DNA of 64,000 nucleotides from an uncultured Verrucomicrobiae bacterium (GCA_938005615.1 CALLMV010000024.1:1-64000); one strand, 5' to 3'; positions 1 through 9,831 are shown, numbered from the stretch's first letter. Made by a program: numbers and translations. The notes: generated by a model not told the origin, from the letters alone.

Positions 1-914
1 ACATGCTGCGGGCCGTGACCGCCATGCACCGGCACGGTAATGTCCCACACAGGCGGCGTGCTAAAGCGCTCAGGTGTAGTGTGCGAAAATTTCGTCATAG
101 GCACTTCGTTGCGGAGCCAGTGGAGGCAATCATTCTCGTAAACGAGGCGGCCACGTTCTGCAGCGATCTCCAAACGGTTTGTGCCAGGAGCCTCTCCGGT
201 AGAAGTGATGAAGACGCCCGTCATTCCGTTTTTATAGGAGAAGTAAGCGGTCACATCGTCTTCCACTTCGATTTTGTGATAGCGTCCAAAAGTACAGTGC
301 GATGTTACCTTCTCTGGCATGCCAAACATCCACCACCAGAGATCAATGTTGTGTGGGCATTGGTTGAGCAACACACCTCCGCCCTCGCCGGCCCAGGTCG
401 CTCTCCAGGCTCCTGCGTCGTAGTATCGCTGACTGCGGAACCAGTTGGTGATGGTCCATTGCACGCGGCGCACTTCACCCAACTCGCCTGAGCGGATCAG
501 TTCGCGAATCTTGATGTAGTAGGGGTCGGTGCGCTGATTGAACATGGCCGCAAAAACCTGCTTTTTGTTTTTGTGCGCGGCGATCAAGCGCAGGCAGTCG
601 TTCTTGTGCACGGAAATGGGCTTTTCCACCAGCACATGGAGGCCGGCTTTGAGCGCAGCGATCCCAATTGTCGTGTGGTAGTAGTGTGGTGTAACGATCA
701 AAACCGCATCACACACATCAGACTTCAATAGCTCTTGATAGTCCTGAAAAAATTTCAAACCCGGATTCTTTTCTGCGACAGACTGATCGTGATCACAGAT
801 GGCAGTGACTTCAGAGCGCGAAACTTTGCCTTCACGGATGGAATTGATGTGAATCTGCCCCATAGAACCGGCACCAATGACGCCGATTCGTACTAACTTA
901 CTTTTCTTAGTCAT
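1..914 (-). CDS. Gfo/Idh/MocA family NAD(P)-dependent oxidoreductase (3' end cut off)
   Basis: The first 304 codons of a nucleotide-dependent oxidoreductase run from an ATG at 914 to the left window edge, so the C-terminus is missing. An N-terminal Rossmann fold is visible, with the dinucleotide-binding loop GAGSMGQIH at residues 14-22. The family signature EKP lies at 97-99 and a second-domain segment GGGVLLNQCPHNIDL at 178-192, whose His188 matches the usual catalytic histidine region. Members act on sugars, inositols and related polyols in the cytoplasm; the substrate cannot be told from sequence. Family members are usually 330-400 residues, so little is missing. No clear Shine-Dalgarno precedes the ATG. 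It lies downstream of priA on the same strand with a 93-bp gap, so an independent promoter is possible. Confidence 0.9.
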   Translation of the reverse strand, partial: MTKKSKLVRIGVIGAGSMGQIHINSIREGKVSRSEVTAICDHDQSVAEKNPGLKFFQDYQELLKSDVCDAVLIVTPHYYHTTIGIAALKAGLHVLVEKPISVHKNDCLRLIAAHKNKKQVFAAMFNQRTDPYYIKIRELIRSGELGEVRRVQWTITNWFRSQRYYDAGAWRATWAGEGGGVLLNQCPHNIDLWWWMFGMPEKVTSHCTFGRYHKIEVEDDVTAYFSYKNGMTGVFITSTGEAPGTNRLEIAAERGRLVYENDCLHWLRNEVPMTKFSHTTPERFSTPPVWDITVPVHGGHGPQH

Positions 915-1007
915 GAATTGTTCTGAGTAGATTGGATCCTGAAGTGCGAAAAGAAGAATTTAAAATACAGGCTAAAATCAAAGCACGGACTAAGGATTGC
1001 GTAGCTG

Positions 1008-3215
1008 CTACAGTAAAAAAACTGGATCAACGTCGCACTGTAACACCGCATCACGACGCTTGGAAAAGCCAATAACCAATGGCCGCAGATGTTGCTGTAC
1101 TTTCATTCCACGAGGATACTTCAAAAAAATCTGCCAACGATAAAAATCCTTGAGCTTCGCGATAGGTGCAGGTGCAGGGCGACCTACATCACACTCATGA
1201 GGTAAAATGCTTTTTATGGAATCATATAAAGCGTTTGCCTGTGACTCTGCAGCCTTCTCACTCTGAGACCGAATTGTGAGCAAAGTGCAACGTTTGAAAG
1301 GGGGATATCCGAGTGTTTGACGGAATTCGCGTTCAGCATCGTAGAATGTTTCCCAGTCCTGCTTTCTTGCACATTGGATCGCAGTGTGGTGTGGCGCATA
1401 TGTTTGTACGAAAACTTCACCTGGCATTTCGCCTCGACCTGCCCGGCCCGCTACTTGAGTAATTAGCTGGTAAACACGTTCTGCTGCACGAAAATCAGGA
1501 AGATTTAGCGCGGTATCCGCATGTAGCACGCCAACTAGGGTCACGTTCGGAAAATGAAGACCTTTGGCAATCATCTGCGTGCCTAGGAGGATATCAATCT
1601 TTCCCGTGCGAAAGTCTTGAAACAATTGGAGATGGGAGTCCTTTCCTCGCAAAGTGTCAGAATCTGCCCGTGCGACTGTTGCCCGGGGAAAAATCTCCTT
1701 TAACACTTGCTCTGCTTTCTCAGTACCAAATCCACCATGAAAAAATTCCCCCGAGCCGCAGGCTGGACACTGCTTCGGATATTTCTCCTGATACCCACAC
1801 AAATGACACAGCAGTACGTTGCGATGTTTATGATAGACAATCGGAACGCTACAATGCGGACATTGCATGACATGTCCACAGGCAGCACATCTCACAGTCG
1901 GTGCATATCCTCGACGATTAAGAAAAAGTATCACCTGTTCGCGTTTCTGCAGTCTTTTGTGAATCTCATCGATCAATCGTCTTGAAAAAACCGGGGGACC
2001 ATGAATTCGCTTTTCCAATCGCATATCAACGAGATGAATCTTAGGCAGTAGTGCTGCGTCCGCTCTTTGAGTCAAATGCAGCAGTACATATTTACCCAAC
2101 TGCGCGTTAAACATACTTTCGAGCGAAGGCGTCGCTGAGCCTAAAACAACAACCGCGCCTTCCAAGGCTCCTCGTGCGACAGCCACATCACGCCCATGGT
2201 AACGCGGCGGATCTGCTTGCTTGTAACTCGTATCGTGCTCCTCGTCCACAACCACTATTCCGAGATTGTTCACTGGGGCAAAAACTGCTGAGCGAGTGCC
2301 AACGACAACACGTGATTGACCACGCCTGATGGCCATCCACTGTTCCGCACGCTCACCGTCAGAGAGATGGGAATGAAGCACACTAACCCGTTGGCCTAGT
2401 TGTTCAAATCGAGAGCGGAAACGCTCGATGGTTTGTGGTGTAAGTGCAATTTCAGGCACGAGAACAATCGCACTGCGGCCTGACTGCAACGCGTGAGAAA
2501 TAGCTTGCAGGTAAACCTCTGTCTTCCCGCTGCCAGTAACACCAAATAAAAGCCTTGGTTTGGGATTCTGCTCCGAGAAACCCGACACGATATTGTTAAG
2601 CGCAACCATCTGTTCAGAGTTCAATACCGCGGGACTACTGGGCACGAAACTAGGCGCAGCAAGCTGCCTTTCAACAGGTAACTCAAAAAGCTTTAGCAAC
2701 CCCTTTTTTACAAGTGAGCCGATCACAGAACGACTAACTTTGTATTTAGACTCAAGCTCAGAGACAGAGATCTCTGTGATATCATTCAAAATCTCTAGAA
2801 CGTGGGATTGCAGCGGCGTGTGCTTGCTACTTTTATTTCCTCTGTTGTTCTGCTCCTTGTTTAAAGAAACAAACAACTTTTGTTTGCTGATCTTGCGATA
2901 ACTACGGATCATGACCGGGAGCATAGTCGCTATCACAGTCTCAAGGGGAACGATGTAGTAATCAGCCACCCAAGCGGCAAGTTTTACGAGCTCATGCGTC
3001 AAGAGAGGCAAGTGATCGGATATTGCAATTATCTGTTTGAGTTTATCTGTTATCTCAGAGCTATCACAAATCTGCACGACATAGGCCGTGCACTTTTTTT
3101 TGCCGAAGGGCACACGCACACGATGCCCAATCTGAATCTCTCCCTGCAAGAAATCAGGAACCTCATAGTCAAAAACGCGGTCAATCCGGCGTTCAGTAAC
3201 GACTTTTACGATCAT
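1008..3215 (-). CDS. priA: Primosomal protein N' (replication restart helicase PriA)
   Basis: A superfamily 2 helicase of 735 residues that reloads the replisome at stalled forks. The N-terminal DNA-binding part is followed by Walker A GVTGSGKT at residues 225-232 and the DEEH Walker B box at 324-327. Eight zinc-binding cysteines sit in four CxxC pairs between residues 443 and 486, as in all PriA proteins. Length is normal for the family. The frame is open upstream to 3266, but the ATG at 3215 (protein starting MIVKVV) is preferred because a longer form would run into the preceding gene. The upstream GyrI-like gene ends at 3230, only 14 bp before this start, so the two are probably cotranscribed. 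Confidence 0.96.
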   Translation of the reverse strand: MIVKVVTERRIDRVFDYEVPDFLQGEIQIGHRVRVPFGKKKCTAYVVQICDSSEITDKLKQIIAISDHLPLLTHELVKLAAWVADYYIVPLETVIATMLPVMIRSYRKISKQKLFVSLNKEQNNRGNKSSKHTPLQSHVLEILNDITEISVSELESKYKVSRSVIGSLVKKGLLKLFELPVERQLAAPSFVPSSPAVLNSEQMVALNNIVSGFSEQNPKPRLLFGVTGSGKTEVYLQAISHALQSGRSAIVLVPEIALTPQTIERFRSRFEQLGQRVSVLHSHLSDGERAEQWMAIRRGQSRVVVGTRSAVFAPVNNLGIVVVDEEHDTSYKQADPPRYHGRDVAVARGALEGAVVVLGSATPSLESMFNAQLGKYVLLHLTQRADAALLPKIHLVDMRLEKRIHGPPVFSRRLIDEIHKRLQKREQVILFLNRRGYAPTVRCAACGHVMQCPHCSVPIVYHKHRNVLLCHLCGYQEKYPKQCPACGSGEFFHGGFGTEKAEQVLKEIFPRATVARADSDTLRGKDSHLQLFQDFRTGKIDILLGTQMIAKGLHFPNVTLVGVLHADTALNLPDFRAAERVYQLITQVAGRAGRGEMPGEVFVQTYAPHHTAIQCARKQDWETFYDAEREFRQTLGYPPFKRCTLLTIRSQSEKAAESQANALYDSIKSILPHECDVGRPAPAPIAKLKDFYRWQIFLKYPRGMKVQQHLRPLVIGFSKRRDAVLQCDVDPVFLL

Positions 3216-3229
3216 GATTGCCGAAAGAC

Positions 3230-3844
3230 TTAACGTACCGGAATCTGCAGCTCCGCCTTTTTCCAATCAGCGGGTGAGAAGCTATGTAAATCGTAAAGCA
3301 AAATCCGCGGCTTGCCAGTGGGCACTGTGTTGTTTTCGCGCATCCACTCTTCAAGTTTCAGAAAAGCTGGGCCAAATGTATCCCAATTGTAAGGGCCTCT
3401 GACAGCAATACACAAAGTCGGACGAGCCTCTCTGGTGACCAAAAAATACTCGGGCAAACCCGAGATGCGAATACTCTGCTCCTCCGGAAGCGGAAGTCCG
3501 TATGTCAGGGGGCGATTATCTAATGGCTTCCAATTTAAGTCTGGCAACTCCACGACCATCGGCTTGATCCTTCCAAAGCCTCGACTCGTCACCAATCGTG
3601 CAAGCAACACATCCATCTCCCGAAGGCGACTCAAATCCGGATCGACGACAGAACGTGCCACGAGTCGGAAAGACTGCACTTGTTTCATCTCAATTCGATC
3701 AAATGCTCCGATTGGGAAAACTGTTCCGCTGCGCTCGTTGTTTTTGCGCTGTTCTTCGGTGCAAGAGTACATTTGAAAACCCACAACACAAATCAACACA
3801 AAACCGATAACCGAAAATACGGAATTGACGATCTTTTCATACAT
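3230..3844 (-). CDS. Membrane-anchored GyrI-like (AraC effector-binding type) domain protein
   Basis: 204 residues. A single hydrophobic segment at about residues 7-26 should anchor the protein in the inner membrane or serve as an uncleaved signal. The C-terminal half carries the hallmarks of the GyrI-like small-molecule-binding fold: a RGPYNW segment near 149-154, a following amphipathic helix ending LEEWMREN, and the terminal ELQIPV strand at 198-203. That ending is characteristic of the family, which normally occurs fused to AraC or MerR DNA-binding domains or as free cytoplasmic SbmC. Here there is no DNA-binding part. It is upstream of priA with a 14-bp gap. The ligand is unknown. Confidence in the coding region is high; the domain assignment is by eye. 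Confidence 0.7.
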   Translation of the reverse strand: MYEKIVNSVFSVIGFVLICVVGFQMYSCTEEQRKNNERSGTVFPIGAFDRIEMKQVQSFRLVARSVVDPDLSRLREMDVLLARLVTSRGFGRIKPMVVELPDLNWKPLDNRPLTYGLPLPEEQSIRISGLPEYFLVTREARPTLCIAVRGPYNWDTFGPAFLKLEEWMRENNTVPTGKPRILLYDLHSFSPADWKKAELQIPVR

Positions 3845-3936
3845 CCTCAGATTTTGTTACAGAATCTTTGCTCTTCTGCTAGATTTCTCTTTGCAGAAAT
3901 CACAAGTATTTTACAATCAGGTGCGATTTTCCGGTT

Positions 3937-4251
3937 ATGCCCAACAAAACTAAAAAACCCTGCCCGGAGCTGGAATTACTGGACTCAGAACTCTCGGAAT
4001 TAAAAATCTTGCTCGCAGAAATACTCAAGAATTTCCAAAGCAGAATTGTCGAAGATATCGACAGGATACGAGAAACGATTAAACAAATTTCTGCTCAAGC
4101 TTCCGTGCCAAAACAAATTCGTGAAGATCTCTTTTTGATTCTTAACTCCATAAAAAACCTCTCTACAAAACCAGAACGCGGCAGGCGTAAAGATATAAAA
4201 AAAATTGAGGATCTCATATGCGAAATTCAAACAACCACAGAACGCTGGTAG
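3937..4251 (+). CDS. Small helical protein of unknown function, upstream of ppx
   Basis: 104 residues, rich in Lys, Glu, Ile and Leu, with a heptad-like pattern that suggests two or three long helices and perhaps a coiled coil. No signal peptide, membrane segment or recognised motif is visible. I do not recognise the family. The stop codon lies 4 bp before the ppx start, so the two genes are almost certainly one transcription unit. It is divergent from the GyrI-like gene across 92 bp that should hold both promoters. A role linked to polyphosphate or (p)ppGpp turnover is only a guess from the neighbour. Confidence 0.65.
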   Translation: MPNKTKKPCPELELLDSELSELKILLAEILKNFQSRIVEDIDRIRETIKQISAQASVPKQIREDLFLILNSIKNLSTKPERGRRKDIKKIEDLICEIQTTTERW

Positions 4252-4255
4252 CCCC

Positions 4256-5167
4256 ATGAAAGTTGGCGCTATAGACATCGGCTCCAACACCATAAAATTA
4301 CTCGTCGCACAACGTTTTCGTGAGGAAATCCACCCCATACTCAACTCCACCATACCCGTTCGGCTGGGCGAAGGCACCTTTGAAACCGGTATACTCCCCA
4401 CAAATGGAATCCATGCTGGTGCAAAAGCTGTTTCCGACCTCTGCAAAGAAGCAACTAACGCAGGTGCCCAACACATAGAGATATTCGCCACTAGTGCCGT
4501 GCGCAGCGCCTCAAACGCAGGCGAATTTCAAAAACTCGTCAAAGATTTATGCGGACGGGACATTCACATCCTCAGTGGCGAAGAGGAAGCGGCACTCATT
4601 TTCCGCGGAGTCTCCACGGACCCTGTATTAAGACAAAAGGAATTGATCGTTGTGGATGTCGGAGGCGGAAGCGTAGAAATCATTTGTGGCCAGAACCGTA
4701 AAATTACCCAAAAAAGAAGCATGGAAATCGGAGCTGTTCGCCTAAATACAAAATTCATTCCCCGCTTTCCTGCCCCAAAAGAGGCGGCTGAAAAGATTCA
4801 AACCTTTATAACCCAAGCACTCCAACAAGAGCTCGGAGGCTGGCATATCTCGCACCGGACACCCGTGGCCACAGGCGGCACGATTATTTGCCTCTCTCAC
4901 TGGACCGGCCAAGAAAATCCGGAAAAAATCTCTATCCAACAACTTCAAGAAATCCTCTCTGAAATTGCTCCAATGACGCACGAAAGTTTGATGAACGACC
5001 CTCGAATACCCACAGGCCGAGGAGAGGTACTCCTCGCCGGTACAGCTACGTACCTTGCTGCTTTACGTTTTTTTAAGCAAGACCATTACATCGTCAGCCG
5101 CAGAAATCTGCGGTACGGACTCGTCGATGCTTTACTTGAAGGTGAGTTCCTCAATATTATCGGCTAA
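4256..5167 (+). CDS. ppx: Exopolyphosphatase / guanosine pentaphosphate phosphohydrolase (Ppx/GppA family)
   Basis: 303 residues of the actin-like ASKHA fold. The phosphate-1 loop DIGSNT is at residues 7-12, the catalytic SGEEEA segment at 107-112 and the phosphate-2 loop DVGGGS at 134-139. The family releases phosphate from long-chain polyphosphate or converts pppGpp to ppGpp. At this length only the catalytic domains are present, without the C-terminal HD extension of Escherichia coli Ppx, like the short Ppx2/actinobacterial and Aquifex forms. The ATG at 4256 is chosen because it gives a protein starting at the conserved MKVGAIDIGSNT; the frame is open further upstream but would overlap the preceding gene. 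The last 11 bp overlap the convergent desaturase gene. Confidence 0.9.
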   Translation: MKVGAIDIGSNTIKLLVAQRFREEIHPILNSTIPVRLGEGTFETGILPTNGIHAGAKAVSDLCKEATNAGAQHIEIFATSAVRSASNAGEFQKLVKDLCGRDIHILSGEEEAALIFRGVSTDPVLRQKELIVVDVGGGSVEIICGQNRKITQKRSMEIGAVRLNTKFIPRFPAPKEAAEKIQTFITQALQQELGGWHISHRTPVATGGTIICLSHWTGQENPEKISIQQLQEILSEIAPMTHESLMNDPRIPTGRGEVLLAGTATYLAALRFFKQDHYIVSRRNLRYGLVDALLEGEFLNIIG

Positions 5168-6605
5168 CTCCTGCAACAGCTCGCGCTACTATTTTTCCGG
5201 ATAGCAAAACAAGTGGAATACCTCCACCAGGGTGTGTGCTGCCGCCGCAAAAAAAGACATTTTTAAAAGTAGGATGGCGCATGGGCGGACGTAACGCAGC
5301 CGACATCGGGCTATGACTTGCCCAGCCATAAAGGGCCCCCCGCCAAGAATTATCCCTATCACGCACGTAACGCGGACCAAACTTGTAAAAGTGCAAAATT
5401 TTATCCTGCTTCACCTCAACCCCAAATTTTTGCAACCTCTCTAAAACAACATTTTCATAACCCGAATCATTTAATTCTGGTTCTGCAGGTGCATTCACTA
5501 GGACAAACCAATTTTCGCACCCATTGGGAGCATCGCCTGGCACATGTCGAGAAGTGACAGAAATATAAATCGTCGGTTCTTCGGGCAGCCTACCGCGTAA
5601 GAAAATATGTTCGAACTCCCTATGATAATTATCACTAAAGAAAATATTGTGATGCGAAAGCGACGTATACGACCCGCGCACAGCCAGCAACATCACCCAC
5701 GCAGAGCACGAAAGAGGTCTTTGTCTGAGCCGTTTGGTTCGAGCTTCTTGGCTTGGCAACCAACCCTCAGCACTTAACACATCCGCGTTACAAACAGTAG
5801 GCGTTACACCGTCCCCGACCAAATCGCGAACTTCGTGGTTAAAGTAAAACTTAACCCCGAGAGACTGAGCTGCATTATATAAAACCTCCGGCAATCGGGC
5901 CATGCCGCCTTCAGGCAGCCACGAACCAAACGCATGTTCGATGTAAGGAATAATTGCGAAAGTTGCCGGTGTAACATACGGCGAGGATCCGTTGTAAGTT
6001 GCAAATCGATCAAACAACTGAACGAGCTTAGGATCATGAAAAAATCGTGTATTCAGGTCGTGCAGAGTGCAAAAAGTTGCGATCTTGGGGAAATGTCTGA
6101 GTGCCCCCCAGGTGTTTAAATTAAATAGAGCACGCCACCATTCTTGCGGTCGCGAACGCAAATAGACCTCACCAGAGAGCTTATAAATTCCTTCGGCATA
6201 GTTGAGATATTTGCGGACATCTTCTCTCGACCAAAACACATCATCTTCATCAACCACAGTTCCATCTGACCAAAAATAACGGCATGTCGGTGAGATTCTC
6301 AGCAAAGGACAACTCTCAACGTATTGTTCACCTGCTAAGGCCAGTATCTCGCGTAACACGTCCGGCATCGTTAATAAGGAAGGCCCAACATCCCAGCGGA
6401 AATTCCCCGCGCGAGTCTTAGCATGGTACTCAGCCGCTTTGCCGCCTACCGTGGAGTTTTTTTCAAAAACCTCTACGTGAAAGCCTGCATTGGCCAGGTG
6501 GATTGCCGCAGATAACCCTCCCAGACCTGCTCCCACCACTCTCACACTTTTTTTACCTCCAGCCTTCACACTCAAACAATTGACAGAAACAGCGCTCCTA
6601 TCCAC
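5157..6605 (-). CDS. CrtI-type FAD-dependent phytoene/carotenoid desaturase
   Basis: 482 residues, standard for the CrtI/CrtN/CrtD/CrtO family of carotenoid dehydrogenases. The N-terminal dinucleotide fold carries GAGLGG at residues 25-30 with the acidic ribose-binding segment VEVFEK following. The C-terminal family signature [12 protein letters not shown] is at 454-465 and closes the FAD site. The enzyme introduces double bonds (or oxidises, in some subfamilies) in C30 or C40 carotenoid backbones at the membrane. No phytoene synthase or cyclase gene lies in the window, so substrate and subfamily are open. The chosen start is a GTG at 6605; a later in-frame start is possible because the first 20 residues precede the fold. 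It is divergent from the CobW gene. Confidence 0.88.
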   Translation of the reverse strand: MDRSAVSVNCLSVKAGGKKSVRVVGAGLGGLSAAIHLANAGFHVEVFEKNSTVGGKAAEYHAKTRAGNFRWDVGPSLLTMPDVLREILALAGEQYVESCPLLRISPTCRYFWSDGTVVDEDDVFWSREDVRKYLNYAEGIYKLSGEVYLRSRPQEWWRALFNLNTWGALRHFPKIATFCTLHDLNTRFFHDPKLVQLFDRFATYNGSSPYVTPATFAIIPYIEHAFGSWLPEGGMARLPEVLYNAAQSLGVKFYFNHEVRDLVGDGVTPTVCNADVLSAEGWLPSQEARTKRLRQRPLSCSAWVMLLAVRGSYTSLSHHNIFFSDNYHREFEHIFLRGRLPEEPTIYISVTSRHVPGDAPNGCENWFVLVNAPAEPELNDSGYENVVLERLQKFGVEVKQDKILHFYKFGPRYVRDRDNSWRGALYGWASHSPMSAALRPPMRHPTFKNVFFCGGSTHPGGGIPLVLLSGKIVARAVAGVSR

Positions 6606-6653
6606 AAAAAACGAGCCCCTTTCCAGATTGGCTCAATCGCGATATTAATAAAT

Positions 6654-6675
6654 GCAATTTACTTGCATAAATTGC
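6654..6675. promoter_or_regulatory. Perfect 8-bp inverted repeat, candidate operator before the CobW gene
   Basis: GCAATTTA (6654-6661) and TAAATTGC (6668-6675) are exact reverse complements around a 6-bp spacer. The site lies 23 bp before the CobW start and 48 bp before the divergent desaturase start. Its size and AT-rich symmetric shape fit a dimeric repressor such as a Fur/Zur protein, and CobW GTPases are often zinc-repressed. The regulator is inferred, not shown. Confidence 0.45.
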
Positions 6676-6698
6676 TTGTACGGCAACTTATTAGGAGT

Positions 6699-7919
6699 AT
6701 GGCAACAAATCGTAGACTTCCGATTACTGTTCTGTCTGGTTTTCTTGGCGCTGGCAAAACAACCTTGCTAAATCACGTGCTCAACAACCGCGAAGGCAAA
6801 AAAGTCGCCGTGATCGTCAACGACATGAGCGAAGTAAACATCGATGCCGCTCTTGTGCGCGATGGTGGAGCCCAGCTCTCTCGTAGCGAAGAAAAGCTTG
6901 TGGAGATGACCAATGGCTGCATCTGCTGTACCTTGCGCGAAGATTTGCTGATTGAAGTCCGTCGCCTCGCCGAACAAGGACGCTTCGACTACCTGCTAAT
7001 CGAAAGCACCGGAATTTCAGAACCATTGCCTGTTGCGCAAACTCTGACGTTTACCGACGAAGTCGGTCGCGGCCTGCCTTCAATCTCCCGCCTTGATACC
7101 ATGGTCACCGTTGTAGATGCTTCCGAATTTCTCAAACATTACTCTTCTTCCGATCTGCTTGCTGATCGTGAGATGAGCCTTGGCGAGGACGACCAGCGGT
7201 CGGTTGCCGAACTGCTTGCAGATCAGGTTGAATTTGCCGATGTCATCGTCATCAATAAAACTGACCTGGTTTTACAACAAGAGCTTGAAAACCTGCGTGC
7301 CATTCTTCACAGGCTCAACCCACGTGCTGAAATACTCACCTCAACACGCGGGCAGGTGCCGCTTGAGAAAATCCTCAACACCCAACGCTTCGACATCGAG
7401 GCCGCCTCATCTTCAGCCGGCTGGCAAAAGGAATTAACGACGACACACACGCCAGAGACAGAGGAATATGGCATCTCAAGCCTGACATTCCGCGCACGAC
7501 GACCTTTCCACCCCCAACGCTTCTGGGATTTTATCCATCAGCCGCGCCCTTGGTTACTCCGCTCAAAAGGGTTCTTCTGGCTGGCCACACGTCACGACCT
7601 CATCGGTGCCTGGTCCCAGGCCGGAGGCAGTGCAGAACACCGCGTCGCTGGTTACTGGTGGGCAGGTGTCCCCAAACATCGCTGGCCCGATGATGAAGAC
7701 ACCATCCGCGAAATCCTTAAAGAATGGCAAAAACCTTACGGAGACAGGCGCCAGCTCCTTGTTTTCATCGGTCAGAATTTTGATCGTTTACAACTTGAGT
7801 CAGAACTCCAAGCCTGCCTTCTCACGGATGAAGAGCTCGCCAAAGGCCCAGGCATTTGGCGCGATTTTCCAGATCCTTTTCCTGATTGGATTGAGGAATC
7901 ATCCAGCGTTGTGAATTGA
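6699..7919 (+). CDS. CobW/ZNG1-type metallochaperone GTPase (COG0523)
   Basis: 406 residues. The G3E GTPase Walker A loop GFLGAGKTT is at residues 14-22, the metal-binding GCICC motif at 73-77, and the nucleotide-specificity motif NKTD at 186-189. The C-terminal CobW_C domain includes the [11 protein letters not shown] segment. COG0523 proteins insert or traffic metals, mostly zinc, and some serve cobalt for cobalamin; no cobalamin genes are nearby, so the zinc role is favoured. The ATG at 6699 is preferred because AGGAG lies just upstream and the conserved domain begins soon after. An inverted repeat 23 bp upstream may be its operator. The long C-terminal region with RRQLLVFIG and [10 protein letters not shown] segments is typical of the YciC/YjiA-like branch. 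Confidence 0.9.
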   Translation: MATNRRLPITVLSGFLGAGKTTLLNHVLNNREGKKVAVIVNDMSEVNIDAALVRDGGAQLSRSEEKLVEMTNGCICCTLREDLLIEVRRLAEQGRFDYLLIESTGISEPLPVAQTLTFTDEVGRGLPSISRLDTMVTVVDASEFLKHYSSSDLLADREMSLGEDDQRSVAELLADQVEFADVIVINKTDLVLQQELENLRAILHRLNPRAEILTSTRGQVPLEKILNTQRFDIEAASSSAGWQKELTTTHTPETEEYGISSLTFRARRPFHPQRFWDFIHQPRPWLLRSKGFFWLATRHDLIGAWSQAGGSAEHRVAGYWWAGVPKHRWPDDEDTIREILKEWQKPYGDRRQLLVFIGQNFDRLQLESELQACLLTDEELAKGPGIWRDFPDPFPDWIEESSSVVN

Positions 7920-7935
7920 TCATTGTTCGAACTCA

Positions 7936-7969
7936 GAGAGACCATACTAATTCATTTAGTAAATCTCTC
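7936..7969. terminator. Possible bidirectional stem-loop between convergent genes
   Basis: GAGAGA (7936-7941) pairs with TCTCTC (7964-7969), and inside it ACTAA (7946-7950) pairs with TTAGT (7956-7960) around a 5-base loop. It fills the 58-bp gap between two convergent genes. There is no clear U-tract on either side, so termination is only a suggestion. Confidence 0.3.
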
Positions 7970-7977
7970 AACAGTTC

Positions 7978-9831
7978 TCAGTCCTTCGCATGGTGATAAA
8001 TGAGGTCAAGATTTCTCTTCCCTTGGCGGCCAGCCAATCGAACGCTGAATGTGCTGCGTGGTGGCGACCATTGAAAATCTACACGACCAGTCTCAGCATC
8101 GTAATCACGAAAACTTTTTGCTAATGCTTTAACCGCTTCACGATTTAACTCCGGCCAATCTTCGGGCAAATTATTCAGGAATTCATCTAGAGCAAGAATA
8201 CTGATCCTCGCAGGGCCAACCAACTGAAACTCCCCACCAAATTTTTCAAAATTATTTGACTGACCATTAGCAATTATCTTGCCCTCACCTGTGGCACGCA
8301 CTTTGGCCTGCGCCGGGGCTAACGCTTCAATGATGGGGCCCAAGCGCACATCTTTGGCGCTGATCCAGCCGTCCCAGTCCAGTTTATCATTAAAGTAAAC
8401 GTTCAGTCCCGCATTTAGGTAGCCGCTATAAGCCTCACCCCCAAAACTGGCGTAAATGCCACTGGGATCGAAGGTAAGCGAGAGCCAAAGATTGGTGGCT
8501 ACAAGTCTCTGCCAGCGCAACCGCTCGATCTTAAGCACGTTCACCACATTATTTGCATTTTCCGCTGTGCGCGGCAGCGCAAACTCCAACTGCCCCCGTA
8601 AATCGCGGATATTTAGATCGTATTCTGGAAAATCTCGGGATGTTGAAGGTATGGTTATGTTGCTTCTTAGGTGCAACTCATCAAACGATGCAATGACAAG
8701 ATCTTTTTGCTCTGCCGTGAATATTACAGGTAACGTAAAAGACTCATCCTGACCGGGAGGCAAAACCGTGAGGCGTCCTGCCCGCACTTGAAAAAAAGAA
8801 ATACTCCAAGGCTGGGCGCTGTCACTCTCCTGCGGGCCTTGTTGTATCTGCAGCTCTTGGATTTGTTTCTGAACAAATGTTGTAAACCAAAACAGCTCCT
8901 CACTAAGCACAATCTCCGGACCCACAATTTCTAGAGATTGAAGTCTTCGCTGCGACAGACCGTTTATTGTAAATGTCACGCGAATTTGATCGATTCGCAG
9001 TATCTCCTGAAAGGGGTTATCACGAGAAACAAGATGGAAATTTTTTAGTTCAGCAGTTTGTAGCATATCCGCCTGCTCGGACGTCGTATCACCTCCCAGT
9101 AACAGTTGTTCAAAGTTCGTTTCGATAGGCAGGTCAATTGGTGGGATGCCGGGCCCCAAATCTGTCAGGCGCAAGCGTCCAGCCGTAATGTTCATCCGGC
9201 GAATCAGCCAAGGCTGTGGCGAGCGAGGACGGTTTACGGCAGATGATGCGCCTGCTTGTACGTCGGTCGCACTGCCCGAAGATGCTGAAGAATTTTGTGG
9301 TTCACTCTCCACATCACCCTTCTTGCTTTGTACAGTTCCTAGCTGGGTATTGCTCCGTGACTGTGAATCGCCCGAAGTCGCGTTCGGATTTTGAAAAGGC
9401 AGTGCATCTCGCCAAGAGATTTCCAGTGTGGGACGGTCCACATCAATACTCTCGATTTCTGAACGCAACAAGCCAGCTGGGCTCACACGGACTCTAGCTG
9501 ACCCAATTGAACCCCGGTCTCCGATTTTGATATCTTCCACGTAAAGATCGAGTTTCTGATTCCAGTACTTAGCCAAATCCGTCCAATCAAGATCGATAAC
9601 CTCGTTTGTAGTGATGTCCCTCCACTCAACAGTTCCGACATGTACAGGCTCGGGCGCAAATTGGCGTTCTAGCGCATGCCTTAGGAGCACATCTGGACGA
9701 TATACAACAAAATAAACGACAGTTCCTAATCCACCTAGAACGACAACAACGAGCAGTCCGCAGAAAATAAAGAACAACGGCCAGAAGCAGCCCTTTTTTC
9801 TGCGCCTTTTGTTGGAATGTTCGTTGGCCAT
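7978..9831 (-). CDS. AsmA-like inner-membrane anchored protein
   Basis: About 617 residues. A highly basic N-terminus is followed by one strong membrane helix at about residues 15-42, after which the protein should lie in the periplasm. A low-complexity Ser/Asn/Gln-rich stretch at about 150-200 is followed by beta-rich repeats such as VRATGEGKIIANGQSNNFEKF near 545, the style of AsmA/YhdP/TamB-type bridge proteins. Those proteins are linked to lipid transport between membranes and outer-membrane assembly. The assignment rests on topology and repeat style, not on a sharp motif. The ATG at 9831 is chosen over a TTG two codons earlier. It is convergent with the CobW gene and divergent from upp. 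Confidence 0.6.
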   Translation of the reverse strand: MANEHSNKRRRKKGCFWPLFFIFCGLLVVVVLGGLGTVVYFVVYRPDVLLRHALERQFAPEPVHVGTVEWRDITTNEVIDLDWTDLAKYWNQKLDLYVEDIKIGDRGSIGSARVRVSPAGLLRSEIESIDVDRPTLEISWRDALPFQNPNATSGDSQSRSNTQLGTVQSKKGDVESEPQNSSASSGSATDVQAGASSAVNRPRSPQPWLIRRMNITAGRLRLTDLGPGIPPIDLPIETNFEQLLLGGDTTSEQADMLQTAELKNFHLVSRDNPFQEILRIDQIRVTFTINGLSQRRLQSLEIVGPEIVLSEELFWFTTFVQKQIQELQIQQGPQESDSAQPWSISFFQVRAGRLTVLPPGQDESFTLPVIFTAEQKDLVIASFDELHLRSNITIPSTSRDFPEYDLNIRDLRGQLEFALPRTAENANNVVNVLKIERLRWQRLVATNLWLSLTFDPSGIYASFGGEAYSGYLNAGLNVYFNDKLDWDGWISAKDVRLGPIIEALAPAQAKVRATGEGKIIANGQSNNFEKFGGEFQLVGPARISILALDEFLNNLPEDWPELNREAVKALAKSFRDYDAETGRVDFQWSPPRSTFSVRLAGRQGKRNLDLIYHHAKD

